From JAYPHU01 sp964611435 (GTDB lineage Bacteria > Pseudomonadota > Alphaproteobacteria > Rhodospirillales > UBA2165), in NCBI GenBank assembly GCA_964611435.1, contig CAZSXT010000013.1:1-64000 (forward strand): 64,000 nt of DNA, written 5' to 3'. This document shows positions 16,957 to 24,991 of this stretch, one piece after another; position 1 is the stretch's first letter; each line of letters opens with the position of its first letter. Below the pieces are notes generated by a model that was given only the letters and a program-made list of their open reading frames with translations, did no database searches and had not been told where the DNA came from. The position numbers and the translations under genes are program-made.

Positions 16957-17424
16957 ATGCCCCCCACCGATTATTCGAATCTGGATCAACTTGGCGGAGG
17001 CGCCACCCCCCTGCCCGCCTCGCCGGACGAGGCGAAGCTGGAAACCGTGGCGAACCCGCACGAGGGAACGAGCTATGTCATCCGCTTTACCTGCCCGGAA
17101 TTTACCTCAATTTGCCCGGTGACCGGCCAACCCGACTTTGCACATCTGGTGATCGATTACATCCCGACGGGGCTTATCGTCGAAAGCAAGTCGTTAAAAC
17201 TCTACATGGGTTCGTTCCGCAATCACCCGTCATTTCATGAGGCCTGCACGGTGGACATCGCCAAGCGTCTGGAGGCTGAATTATCGCCGAAATGGCTGAG
17301 GATCGGCGGATATTGGTATCCCCGGGGCGGTATTCCCATCGATGTGTTTTATCAGACCGGCGAGCCGCCGTCGGGCGTTTGGATCCCGGACACGGGCGTC
17401 GCGCCCTATCGCGGCCGGGGCTAA
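16957..17424 (+). CDS. queF: NADPH-dependent 7-cyano-7-deazaguanine reductase QueF
   Basis: QueF reduces preQ0 to preQ1 in queuosine synthesis. The 155 residues belong to the short type I (YkvM-like) class. The catalytic cysteine lies in FTSICPVTGQPDFAHL, and the QueF signature ESKSLKLYMGSFRNHPSFHE follows. The ATG at 16957 was preferred over one at 16912 because the latter has no properly spaced ribosome-binding site and adds residues foreign to the family. No preQ1 riboswitch is recognisable upstream. No other queuosine genes are nearby. Confidence 0.93.
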   Translation: MPPTDYSNLDQLGGGATPLPASPDEAKLETVANPHEGTSYVIRFTCPEFTSICPVTGQPDFAHLVIDYIPTGLIVESKSLKLYMGSFRNHPSFHEACTVDIAKRLEAELSPKWLRIGGYWYPRGGIPIDVFYQTGEPPSGVWIPDTGVAPYRGRG

Positions 17425-17434
17425 GCCTTAATCC

Positions 17435-17770
17435 TTATTCAATCAGGTAAACGCCGCCGTCTTTGACGATGGTAGAAAGCGCACTCAGGCTTTCCCCTTC
17501 GCACGGACCTTCGATACACACGCCGTCCTCAATATTGAACAGCGCACCATGCTTGGAGCAGCGCAAGAGCGTAAAGTCCTTGTTATAGAACTGCCCCGGA
17601 ATCTGGTCGATCAACACTTGGTTGTGGGGGCACCAGTTAAGATAGGCGAACACCGCGTCCCCTCGGCGGGCGACGAAGATGTTGCGCTTCTTCCCCTGTA
17701 CCTCGGCGACCATGCCTTTTGCGTTATTGTCGGGTATGTCGTCCAGACGGCAGATTTCCGTTTCACTCAT
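17435..17770 (-). CDS. Rieske [2Fe-2S] ferredoxin-like protein
   Basis: The 111 residues contain the two Rieske cluster motifs: C47-P-H49 and C71-S-K-H74 followed by GALFNIEDG. There is no membrane segment or catalytic domain, so this is a stand-alone soluble Rieske protein. Such proteins serve as ferredoxins of dioxygenases or as small electron carriers; no oxygenase partner is adjacent. It is convergent with queF (10-base gap). Confidence 0.85.
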   Translation of the reverse strand: MSETEICRLDDIPDNNAKGMVAEVQGKKRNIFVARRGDAVFAYLNWCPHNQVLIDQIPGQFYNKDFTLLRCSKHGALFNIEDGVCIEGPCEGESLSALSTIVKDGGVYLIE

Positions 17771-17957
17771 GTCGTCGATATTCCGGAAAAATGTTTAAGG
17801 ATATGCGAATGCCTCCCAATCGGGCTAGGCATTACAGGGGAAATTTCAAGGGAGCAAGCGTTCTTGCTAGTGCGCGCAACATTTGACTCGTATCAAGGTC
17901 AAAAAAGCACTATTTGAGCTATAAGTTAGTTCGCGCACATTTGGAGTTTTTAGGCCC

Positions 17958-18275
17958 ATGGAAGACGATCTAAGAGCCCATCAGCGTTTCGCCATGAGGA
18001 TGGAGCAATCCATCCGCAGCGCCAATCGAGAGATTCTGCACCCTGTGGTCGATCCGTTAACCGGGGAAAAAGTGCTGCGGGTGGCGATTGAGGTTTCGAA
18101 ACGACGGGCTAGATATCTAAAGCTGGCCCTGCAATTGGGCGAGGCCGGTGAACATCATCCGTCCGGCGAAGAACTCCGAGACGCTCGCGAGGATTACCAA
18201 GAGGCCCGCAACGCCTTCACCGAGCTGATGCACACGATCGAGCGCGGCTACGTGAACCTGCCGGATCATGAGTAG
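17958..18275 (+). CDS. Small helical protein, unknown function
   Basis: I do not recognise a family. The 105 residues are highly charged and almost wholly helix-prone, with a central HPVVDPLTGEKVLRVAIEV segment that could form a beta hairpin. A GGAG ribosome-binding site precedes the ATG. Cysteine is absent and there is no signal peptide. It is divergent from the Rieske gene over a 187-base AT-rich spacer. A cytoplasmic adaptor or regulator would fit, but nothing indicates a specific role. Confidence 0.6.
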   Translation: MEDDLRAHQRFAMRMEQSIRSANREILHPVVDPLTGEKVLRVAIEVSKRRARYLKLALQLGEAGEHHPSGEELRDAREDYQEARNAFTELMHTIERGYVNLPDHE

Positions 18276-18286
18276 AGGTTATATAC

Positions 18287-18713
18287 TCAATACCACCTTG
18301 TTATCATTAGGTTGTAAACTCGGTGTCTTGAGTTCCAATCTTTTTCGGTGACAACACAATTGGTAGTACGGGCCTGAAATTCTTTTGGGTCTGATCGAGA
18401 GAAGGCCAAGAATACCAAGTCAGAAATTTCTTCTCGCGTATTTTTTAGCCGGATTCGTGTTTCTGCTTTAAACTCACCAAAGTAAGAGAAGTAACTTAGG
18501 TGACCATAACCCTGTTGTTCAACAAAAACCCCCACAGAACGCCAACTTTCCGTCTTTCTCATAGGATTTCAGAAACACGGACGATCTCAATCGATAACTT
18601 AGATTGAAACGACCATATTCCGTTATATTTACTTCGTCAGTGCCTCCAGGTTGGTAGGTCACGCAACTCGCTAATACTAGTGCTGCAGCTAAGATCATAA
18701 CTATCCGTCTCAT
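18287..18713 (-). pseudogene. Frameshifted lipoprotein gene, unknown function
   Basis: The first frame starts at the ATG at 18713 with a lipoprotein signal (RRIVMILAAALVLASC, lipobox LASC) and stops at 18519. The second frame (to 18287) continues with about 85 residues. They join in the G5/T5 homopolymer pair (minus strand; plus-strand AAAAACCCCC at 18524-18533). Removing one G gives an uninterrupted reading, ...KLAFCGVFVEQQGYGHL. So this is one lipoprotein of roughly 140 residues broken by a one-base insertion. A sequencing error, a real pseudogene or a slippage-controlled gene are all possible. The start overlaps the stop of the upstream broken gene. Confidence 0.65.
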
Positions 18714-19562
18714 CACTTCCCTCCCCGCACCCAGAGTTTTGACACCACGCTGGCAACTTGGTTGTCATAGCCGGTTTGGGAAATCTCCTTCAACCGGTTC
18801 ATGATCCAGTCCGGCCCGAACCAGACAAATCCCTTCTTTTTGAACAGCGCCGGAATGTCGGTCTCTCCCTTGGCTATGTTACCGGCGGCCAACGCCAACC
18901 GGACTTTCGGATTTGGTGCACACATCCCCGCCTCCGTCAGTTGCTTTTTCAGCCGACCAAAGACGACCTGCCTCAGGTCGGGTTCATTGAAAAGTTTGTA
19001 TCTACGGGAATACTTGCCGCCGGGCGTCAGGTCATTGATGTTGACGCCGGGGCTATCCAGGTAGGACTTGCACTCAACCTTCCTCACCGTCCCGACAAAA
19101 CAATCCGGCAACACGATCAATGTCATCGTTGTAGACGGTGTCAAAGCCGAAACATTTCGCCTTGCGGTTTTCTTTGACCCATTCTCCGTCAAAGGTGACG
19201 TAATTAACCGCGTCGAAATAGCGTATCCGGACAAATTCCTCAGGCCCTCGGTTGGAGATCTTTAACCTGTCTTGCTTTCGATTGAGCGCTTTGACGCTGT
19301 TTAACTTATCGTCGTAATCTGCCCATCTGACCAACGCGCCATAGTCGAAGTGACGCATGGACGCGCGAACTTTTCCATACAGGTGAATTTGATTGATAAC
19401 GCCGAAACTGTTGTAAGCATATTTGTAGACGGAGCGGGACGGTTCATTTCCGGTATACTTAAAGTTTGAATCCGCTTTGGCGATATCCTTCCAACCGCTG
19501 AACGCGTGAACAGGACTTGAAATGAAAAGTGCCGCGATGACACCGATAATAACTTTCTTCAA
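18713..19562 (-). pseudogene. Probably frameshifted secreted-protein gene, unknown function
   Basis: The first frame (19562 to 19074) begins with a Sec signal peptide, KKVIIGVIAALFISSPVHA, and about 140 further residues. It stops just as another frame (open from 19234 to 18713) begins to read well, from VECKSYLDSPGVNIND onward. Dropping one base near 19077-19095 fuses them smoothly (..FCRDGEKVECKSYL..). The fused protein would be about 275 residues and exported. No family is recognised. Two overlapping independent genes are the alternative, but the second frame has no signal or ribosome-binding site of its own. The codon choice is more AT-rich than in flanking genes. Confidence 0.5.
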
Positions 19563-19648
19563 ATTGTACCTCGCCTCAAAACTTGTCAGATAAACAAAAT
19601 CTACGACTAATGGGAGAGATTGCCGCGTTTGCCGGAATTCGTCCAGCG

Positions 19649-19702
19649 CAAAAAAGAAAGCCCAACGACATCAACTATATTGTTGAGATCATTGGGCTTT
19701 TA
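19649..19702 (-). terminator. Rho-independent terminator after tRNA-Pro
   Basis: On the minus strand AAGCCCAA pairs with TTGGGCTT, with an inner ATCTCAAC/GTTGAT pairing, and a T-rich run (TTTCTTTTTT) follows. It starts two bases past the tRNA CCA end. Confidence 0.8.
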
Positions 19703-19703
19703 T

Positions 19704-19780
19704 TGGTCGGAGCGATAGGATTTGAACCTACGACCCCTACACCCCCAGTGTAGTGCGCTACCAGACTGCGCCACGCTCCG
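19704..19780 (-). tRNA. tRNA-Pro (GGG anticodon)
   Basis: The 77-base cloverleaf starts with CGGAGCG and pairs with CGCTCCG before the discriminator A and an encoded CCA. The D arm is GCGCAGTCTGGTAGCGC, the anticodon stem is CTACA/TGTAG around the loop CTGGGGG (anticodon GGG), and the T arm holds GGTTCAAATCC. It reads proline codon CCC. The gene borders a low-GC patch with broken genes, a typical island insertion point, though no duplicated tRNA end was found. Confidence 0.97.
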
Positions 19781-20016
19781 TCAATTTAATGTCCGCTAAA
19801 AGAGGCTCTGATTCAGCCACTTAACCAATGTTGCTTCAGATAACGCATTTCGTCGAGAAGATCAAAATCATTCTGTCCTTATGCTCAATTACGCCCAAAT
19901 TGTGACAGAATACCCGAGTGAGAACCCTACCCCCGAAGACCTGCCCTGATGTTATATAGATAGACACACCCCCGACATACCGAGCAAATATAGCGGTCAA
20001 CTCATCCAGTCGCCGC

Positions 20017-20418
20017 CTAAAGGAGCCGGCGGATGTCTTCGAGCTCAGAGAGCACGCCCTTCAGCGCCTCGATTTTTGAACTGTCCAAACCGCCCTCTCC
20101 CACAGCTGCTTGTTCGGCGGGGTCGGAATTGGCCAGCTTGCCGCCGCTTTCCTTCAGCAGCTTCTGCACGCCTTTGATCGTGTAGCCTTCTTCGTACAAT
20201 AGGTCGCGGATGCGGCGCAGCAGGTCCAGGTCTTCCGGGCGGTAATAGCGCCGGCCCCCGCCCCGCTTCATGGGCTTAATCTGTGAAAATTTGCTTTCCC
20301 AAAAGCGCAGCACGTGCTGCGGCAGGCCGAGTTCTTTCGAGACCTCGGAGATCGTACGGAAAGCGGATGCGGATTTGCGGGTAGCGCCCCCGCCGGATGT
20401 GTCAGCGGGCGGGGTCAT
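20017..20418 (-). CDS. MerR family transcriptional regulator
   Basis: The 133 residues carry a MerR helix-turn-helix (FRTISEVSKELGLPQHVLRFWESKF, about residues 20-44). The wing KRGGGRRYYRPEDLDLLRRI and the helix YTIKGVQKLLKE follow. There is no metal- or ligand-binding C-terminal domain, only a short helix. This MerR-like gene directly after ihfA is a constant feature of alphaproteobacterial plsX-fabH-ihfA clusters; its targets are not known from sequence. Only two bases separate it from ihfA. Confidence 0.88.
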   Translation of the reverse strand: MTPPADTSGGGATRKSASAFRTISEVSKELGLPQHVLRFWESKFSQIKPMKRGGGRRYYRPEDLDLLRRIRDLLYEEGYTIKGVQKLLKESGGKLANSDPAEQAAVGEGGLDSSKIEALKGVLSELEDIRRLL

Positions 20419-20420
20419 GG

Positions 20421-20762
20421 TTAGTCGTCGAATTCAGATGTGGGGCCCGGCGCGGATGAGGCGGACACCGTAGCGTCACCGATGCGGCTTTTCAGAACCT
20501 GAGACGGCCGGAACACCAGCACCTTGCGCGGCAAGATCGGCACCTCTTCCCCGGTCTTGGGGTTGCGGCCAATGCGTTGCCCCTTGCTGCGCACAGAGAA
20601 GCTGCCGAAGGACGAAATCTTGACGGAATCGCCTGTGGCTAACGTGTCTGAAATTTTATTGAGAACGGATTCAAGAAGGTCGGCGGATTCGTTTCTGGAC
20701 AGTCCGACCTCCTGATAAACGGCTTCGCTGAGTTGCGATCGGGTGATCGTCTGTCCCGCCAT
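20421..20762 (-). CDS. ihfA: Integration host factor subunit alpha
   Basis: IHF-alpha forms a heterodimer with IHF-beta that sharply bends DNA. The 113 residues show the HU/IHF fold: ITRSQLSEAVYQEVGLSRNESADLLESV, then VKISSFGSFSVRSKGQRIGRNPKTGEEVPI with the intercalating-proline arm, and FRPSQVLKSRI. The ATG at 20762 is preceded by GGATGGAAGGAC; the longer frame upstream is not family-like. The C-terminal tail (about 15 residues, acidic and serine-rich) is longer than in E. coli. Confidence 0.95.
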   Translation of the reverse strand: MAGQTITRSQLSEAVYQEVGLSRNESADLLESVLNKISDTLATGDSVKISSFGSFSVRSKGQRIGRNPKTGEEVPILPRKVLVFRPSQVLKSRIGDATVSASSAPGPTSEFDD

Positions 20763-20889
20763 GTCCTTCCATCCCTTGGTATCATGTTTTGATTGGCGCG
20801 TATCATACGCGAGAAATTCATCTATTTCAATGGGATGGCGCACATCCAGCGGGTAAAAAATTGTTGAATAATTCTAGCCTGTGGGAGGC

Positions 20890-21864
20890 TTACCAGCGAA
20901 CCAGCGCCGCGCCCCAAGTTAATCCGCCGCCCATCGCCTCCATCAGTAACAAATCACCCCGCTTGATCCGCCCGTCCAAGACGGCGGCATCGAGGGCCAA
21001 CGGGATCGATGCAGCCGAAGTATTGGCGTGGGTTTCCACCGTCAGCACCACCTTTTCTGCCGGCATCTTGAGCTTTTTCGCGGTGGAATCGATGATCCGC
21101 TTGTTGGCCTGATGGGGCACCAGCCAGTCTATATCTTCGGGCTGGAGGTTGTTGGCTTCCAGGGCTTCCACGACCACGCCGGCCAGTTTGGTGACGGCGT
21201 GCTTGAAGACTTCCTGGCCTTCCATGCGCAGGAAGCCGCTTTGTTGATTAACGCCCGGTCCACCATCGCAATAGAGCAAATCCTGCAGATTGCCGTCGGA
21301 ATGGATGTGGGTGGAGAGAATGCCTTGGGGCTCGGCCTCGCCATTGACCTCTGCCCCGCGTACGACCACGGCGCCAGCGCCGTCTCCGAACAGCACACAG
21401 GTGGAGCGGTCATCCCAATTGAGGATTTTCGACATCGTGTCAGCGCCGACGACAAGGGCGGTCTTGGCCGTGCCCGCCCTGATCATCCCATCGACTACCG
21501 ACAGCGCATAAACAAAGCCGGAGCAGACGGCCTGTACGTCAAACCCTGCCCCGCCGGTCATACCGAGCCGGCTTTGAAGCATCACGGCGGTCGCTGGGAA
21601 GGTCCGGTCAGGTGTCGTGGTCCCGACAACGATCAGGTCCAACTCATCCGCTTTCACACCGGCGGCGTCGAGAGCGCGTAACGAGGCCTCGAAGGCCAGA
21701 TCGGAGGTGTATTCGTCTTCCCGGGTGACATGTCTACGCTTGATCCCGGTGCGCGCAGTGATCCATTCGTCCGAGGTGTCTACCTTTTCGGCGAGTTGTT
21801 CATTGGTCAGGAAGTTTTCTGGTAGGTAGGACCCGCACCCGAGAATTTGACTTATGATTGGCAT
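20890..21864 (-). CDS. fabH: Beta-ketoacyl-ACP synthase III FabH
   Basis: FabH starts fatty acid synthesis by condensing acetyl-CoA with malonyl-ACP. The 324 residues contain the Cys-His-Asn triad: C114 in QAVCSGF, H251 in WLVPHQANKR and N281 in ETHANTSAAS. The C-terminal GGGLTWGAALVRW is typical. It lies 19 bases after plsX, in the expected operon. Confidence 0.97.
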   Translation of the reverse strand: MPIISQILGCGSYLPENFLTNEQLAEKVDTSDEWITARTGIKRRHVTREDEYTSDLAFEASLRALDAAGVKADELDLIVVGTTTPDRTFPATAVMLQSRLGMTGGAGFDVQAVCSGFVYALSVVDGMIRAGTAKTALVVGADTMSKILNWDDRSTCVLFGDGAGAVVVRGAEVNGEAEPQGILSTHIHSDGNLQDLLYCDGGPGVNQQSGFLRMEGQEVFKHAVTKLAGVVVEALEANNLQPEDIDWLVPHQANKRIIDSTAKKLKMPAEKVVLTVETHANTSAASIPLALDAAVLDGRIKRGDLLLMEAMGGGLTWGAALVRW

Positions 21865-21883
21865 ATTTTGTTGTTCTGTATTG

Positions 21884-22936
21884 TTATTCGGCGGCGGTTT
21901 TTGAGGGCTGTTCGAGGTCGTCGGCCATCAGGTGGGCAAGGTCCTCTTTGATCAGCTCGGTGACGTTGCGCCGGACCAGATTGACCCCGACTTCGACGGC
22001 GTTGGCAAATCCGATGGCGTCGGTGCCGCCGTGACTTTTCACGCAGACGCCATTCGCGCCCAAGAGCATGGCGCCGTTGTAGCGCCGCGGGTCAAAGTGA
22101 TTGCGGAAGCGATCGATGGCGCCTTTCGCGATAATGGCGCCAAGCTTGGAGAAAATGCTGCTGGTGAGCGCATCCCGAAGGTAATAGGCAAACATGCGGG
22201 CAGTGCCCTCGGCTGTCTTCAGGGCGATGTTGCCGGTAAAGCCGTCCGTCACGATAACATCGACGGTGCCTTTGCCGATGTCATCGCCCTCAACAAAGCC
22301 GTAGAACTTCACCGGCAGGTTTGAATTTTGCAGAATTTGTGCCGCTTTTTTGACTGATTCATTGCCCTTCAACACCTCGACACCCACATTAAGGATGCCG
22401 ATTGACGGCTCGCTCATGCCCAGAACATTTCGGGCGTACACCTCGCCCATGACCGCGAATTGCACCAAGTTCTCCGCATCGCACTCGATATTTGCGCCCA
22501 AGTCTAACATCAGGCACTCGCCAGTTTGGGAGGGGAAGCTGGCGGCGATGGCTGGCCGGCTGATGCCGGGGATCATTCTCAGAACAATTGTGGCCATGGC
22601 CATGAGCGCGCCGGTATTGCCGGCGGATATGACGGCAGAGGCTTCGCCGTCTTTCACGGCATCGATGGCAAGACGCATGCTGGAATTTTTGCCGCTTCGG
22701 AGCGCGGCAGTCGGTTTGTCGTCGTTGGTAACAATGTCCGTGGTATGACGGATTTCGCAAACGGCAGCGACGGCAGGATACTGCGCCAGCAACGGGCTAA
22801 GCTTGGCTTCATCGCCAAACAGCAAAAAGCGGACATTTCCGATTTTTTTGACGGCAAGGTCCAATCCCCCGACAATCATGTCGGGTGCATTGTCTCCCCC
22901 CATACCGTCAATAGAAACGGTGATCTGATCAGTCAC
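21884..22936 (-). CDS. plsX: Phosphate acyltransferase PlsX
   Basis: PlsX makes acyl-phosphate from acyl-ACP for phospholipid synthesis. The 350 residues open at a GTG with SIDGMGGDNAPDMIVGG, the family signature. SAGNTGALMA, MLDLGANIECDAENLVQFAVMG, VTDGFTGNIALKT and GANGVCVKSHGGTD follow. It lies between rpmF and fabH, the standard order. Confidence 0.97.
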   Translation of the reverse strand: MTDQITVSIDGMGGDNAPDMIVGGLDLAVKKIGNVRFLLFGDEAKLSPLLAQYPAVAAVCEIRHTTDIVTNDDKPTAALRSGKNSSMRLAIDAVKDGEASAVISAGNTGALMAMATIVLRMIPGISRPAIAASFPSQTGECLMLDLGANIECDAENLVQFAVMGEVYARNVLGMSEPSIGILNVGVEVLKGNESVKKAAQILQNSNLPVKFYGFVEGDDIGKGTVDVIVTDGFTGNIALKTAEGTARMFAYYLRDALTSSIFSKLGAIIAKGAIDRFRNHFDPRRYNGAMLLGANGVCVKSHGGTDAIGFANAVEVGVNLVRRNVTELIKEDLAHLMADDLEQPSKTAAE

Positions 22937-22961
22937 AAGAGGCCCCTTTCAAAGGCACCTG

Positions 22962-23147
22962 TTAGGCGACGGAATCGATCTCGACTACTTCTCTCCCGTC
23001 GTAATATCCGCAAGCCCCGCAGACGTGATGCGGGCGCTTCAATTCTCCGCAATTCGGACATTCGCCACGGGCGTTCGATTGCAGCGCATCGTGCGCACGC
23101 CTTTGATTACGTTTTGACTTTGAAACTTTTTTCTTTGGAACAGCCAT
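22962..23147 (-). CDS. rpmF: 50S ribosomal protein L32
   Basis: The 61 residues read MAVPKKKVSKSKRNQRRAH followed by a zinc-ribbon CPNCGELKRPHHVCGACGYY, characteristic of the C+ form of L32. The ATG at 23147 is the conserved start; the open frame to 23195 is not translated. It heads the yceD-rpmF-plsX-fabH string. Confidence 0.97.
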   Translation of the reverse strand: MAVPKKKVSKSKRNQRRAHDALQSNARGECPNCGELKRPHHVCGACGYYDGREVVEIDSVA

Positions 23148-23273
23148 AGCTATTTCCCTTCGATTTGAAACCGTTTCTATTGGAGTTTTTGGCAAGAAGG
23201 GCCGGTTTCTAAATCATAATCCCCTGCGAAACAAGTGGTTTGAATATTATCGCCTGCGGCCCGTTCGAGGAAC

Positions 23274-23810
23274 TTATTTTTTCTCAGGTGATATCTTCCG
23301 TAATGCTGCAAAAGGGCTGGCGTCCTCGGGTTTGTTGATATTTTGCCCGTCTGCTTCTTGCCCAAAATCGGCTTCCGGCGCCCTTGGAAAAGGGTCAATT
23401 TCCAACCCGAAGTATTCGGATACCAGTTCGCCAGCGTCAAATTGGCCGTCAATAAGGGGTTCAGGCGGATCAGCGGCGTCCGGATCGATATCCAGTTCGA
23501 TCTCATTCTCATGATCACCCTCGCCCGCGAAGGTGCAGGTAAAGGAGGTATCGATGCTGTTTGTCACCGGTTCCAGTGTGACGACGCAGGTTTGCGCCAG
23601 TTTTGCCGTGATCCGAGCTTCTAATTCCACCGGGCCGCCGCTTTTGGGTTTATGCAGGTGCAGCCGGGCTTTCAGCGAATCAAGAGAAACCAGCGAAAAT
23701 CGCTTGGCCAACGCCGACCGCTCCTTTTCGGTCGCTTCGATCTCCAGTTCTGCGTCGTCGCCGGCGAGATTCTCCACATCTATCAGGCGTGAAAATTCGG
23801 ACTCCGTCAT
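23274..23810 (-). CDS. YceD family (DUF177) protein
   Basis: The 178 residues match the YceD/DUF177 family, whose members are encoded next to rpmF and have been linked to 23S rRNA accumulation. The conserved core is ITAKLAQTCVVTLEPV with the family cysteine, followed by an acidic middle. The C-terminal FAALRKISPEKK is typical of alphaproteobacterial members. The start overlaps the upstream chaperone gene stop by 4 bases (ATGA). Confidence 0.88.
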   Translation of the reverse strand: MTESEFSRLIDVENLAGDDAELEIEATEKERSALAKRFSLVSLDSLKARLHLHKPKSGGPVELEARITAKLAQTCVVTLEPVTNSIDTSFTCTFAGEGDHENEIELDIDPDAADPPEPLIDGQFDAGELVSEYFGLEIDPFPRAPEADFGQEADGQNINKPEDASPFAALRKISPEKK

Positions 23811-24367
23811 CGTGCGTGTTCACGGCCTAATTTGGTGTCCAAGACGGCAAATTTGATTGTTCCTGCTTGAATTGCCGACAAGTCCCAGCCGGCTGACACC
23901 TCGATATTTGCCCGGACGTAGGCCTCCATGCGGCTTACGTGCGCGTCCTCTGGAGAGACGTCTGCGTATAGATTGCGTTTAAGGGCCGCGGCTAATTCAC
24001 TCTCGTCACCTGCCAGGCCCTCGTCATAGGCCTTGATACGGCCATAGACAGAGATCGCCATGGATTTGATCTTCTTTCCCACGCTCAAATCGCCTACGCC
24101 CATTTCCCGCAGATTTCGGTCCATATCGGTGAAAAAATGATCAAATAGAGCTTGAGATAAATCCGTGCCCTCTTCACCGATTTCCTTGAGCCGGCGCATC
24201 ACAAAATAGGCATGGAGCGCAATCATCTCGAAACGGCCGTTGGGCGTGTCGGGCATGCCAAGGGCTTCATAGAAGTCCGCCCTGCGCGACTGCGCCACTA
24301 TTGCGGCGTACAAGTCCGACACATCGGGCGCCCGGCGTTTTAGTCCTAAACGTTCAAGTAGTCTCAT
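23807..24367 (-). CDS. Ubiquinol-cytochrome c chaperone (Cbp3/UQCC1-like)
   Basis: The 186 residues resemble the Cbp3 family that assists cytochrome b/bc1 assembly: FYEALGMPDTPNGRFEMIALHAYFVMRRL, LFDHFFTDMDRNLREMGVGDLSVGKKIK and AFYGR-like VYGRIKAYDEGL. Alphaproteobacteria with a bc1 complex encode it beside the rpmF cluster. It is divergent from bamE over a 133-base gap that must contain promoters for both. Confidence 0.88.
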   Translation of the reverse strand: MRLLERLGLKRRAPDVSDLYAAIVAQSRRADFYEALGMPDTPNGRFEMIALHAYFVMRRLKEIGEEGTDLSQALFDHFFTDMDRNLREMGVGDLSVGKKIKSMAISVYGRIKAYDEGLAGDESELAAALKRNLYADVSPEDAHVSRMEAYVRANIEVSAGWDLSAIQAGTIKFAVLDTKLGREHAR

Positions 24368-24500
24368 GAATTTTCCAGCGGGTCGCTACGGATATTCCTG
24401 ATGGCGAAACAAGTACGATCTGTGATACTAAGTCGGCGAGAGATATAACCGTCATCGCGGTTGAGGCAATACCAAATCGGATAACCAGGACAAAGCGTAG

Positions 24501-24947
24501 ATGAAACTGCGGAACACTATCGTATTTGGAGCAACCGCTATTTTGCTGGCGGCCTGTTCGCCACGCGTCGATGTTCGGGGCAATTTGCCGGATCCAGACC
24601 TGCTGGCGGATATCGAGGTTGGGCATATCAATAAACAGCAAGTTGCCGACCTTATCGGCTCTCCCTCCAGCATATCGCCGTTCTCCAGCGACACCTGGTA
24701 TTATGTGAGTGAGCGTACTGAAACCGTCGCCTTTTTCGAACCGGAGGTATTGGAGCGTAAGGTTCTGATTATCCGATTTGATAGGCAGGGCGTGGCTCGC
24801 GCAGTAGAGACGCTAGGCCTTGAAGACGCTCGTAAGATCGCTTTGGTGGAGCGCACGACACCGACAGCCGGCACTGAGTTGACGGTTTTAAAGCAGCTAT
24901 TCGGCAACCTCGGTCGCTTCAATACGGAAGAAGGCGCGAAGAACTAG
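24501..24947 (+). CDS. bamE: Outer membrane assembly lipoprotein BamE
   Basis: BamE (SmpA/OmlA) is an accessory lipoprotein of the BAM complex. The 148 residues begin with a signal and lipobox LLAACSPR (lipidated C19). The family core is DIEVGHINKQQVADLIGSPSSISPF and DTWYYVSERTETVAFFEPEV. The divergent neighbour encodes the bc1 chaperone, the order usual in alphaproteobacteria. Confidence 0.94.
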   Translation: MKLRNTIVFGATAILLAACSPRVDVRGNLPDPDLLADIEVGHINKQQVADLIGSPSSISPFSSDTWYYVSERTETVAFFEPEVLERKVLIIRFDRQGVARAVETLGLEDARKIALVERTTPTAGTELTVLKQLFGNLGRFNTEEGAKN

Positions 24948-24991
24948 AAGCCGCTATTTGTCTGTATGCGGCAGGCCCAATCAATCCGTTC

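Noticed and set aside
18561..18569. A nine-base match (ataggattt) to the T-arm region of the tRNA-Pro gene, as a possible attachment-site copy
   Set aside because: Nine bases in AT-rich DNA are expected by chance and the match does not extend to the tRNA end; no integrase is present.
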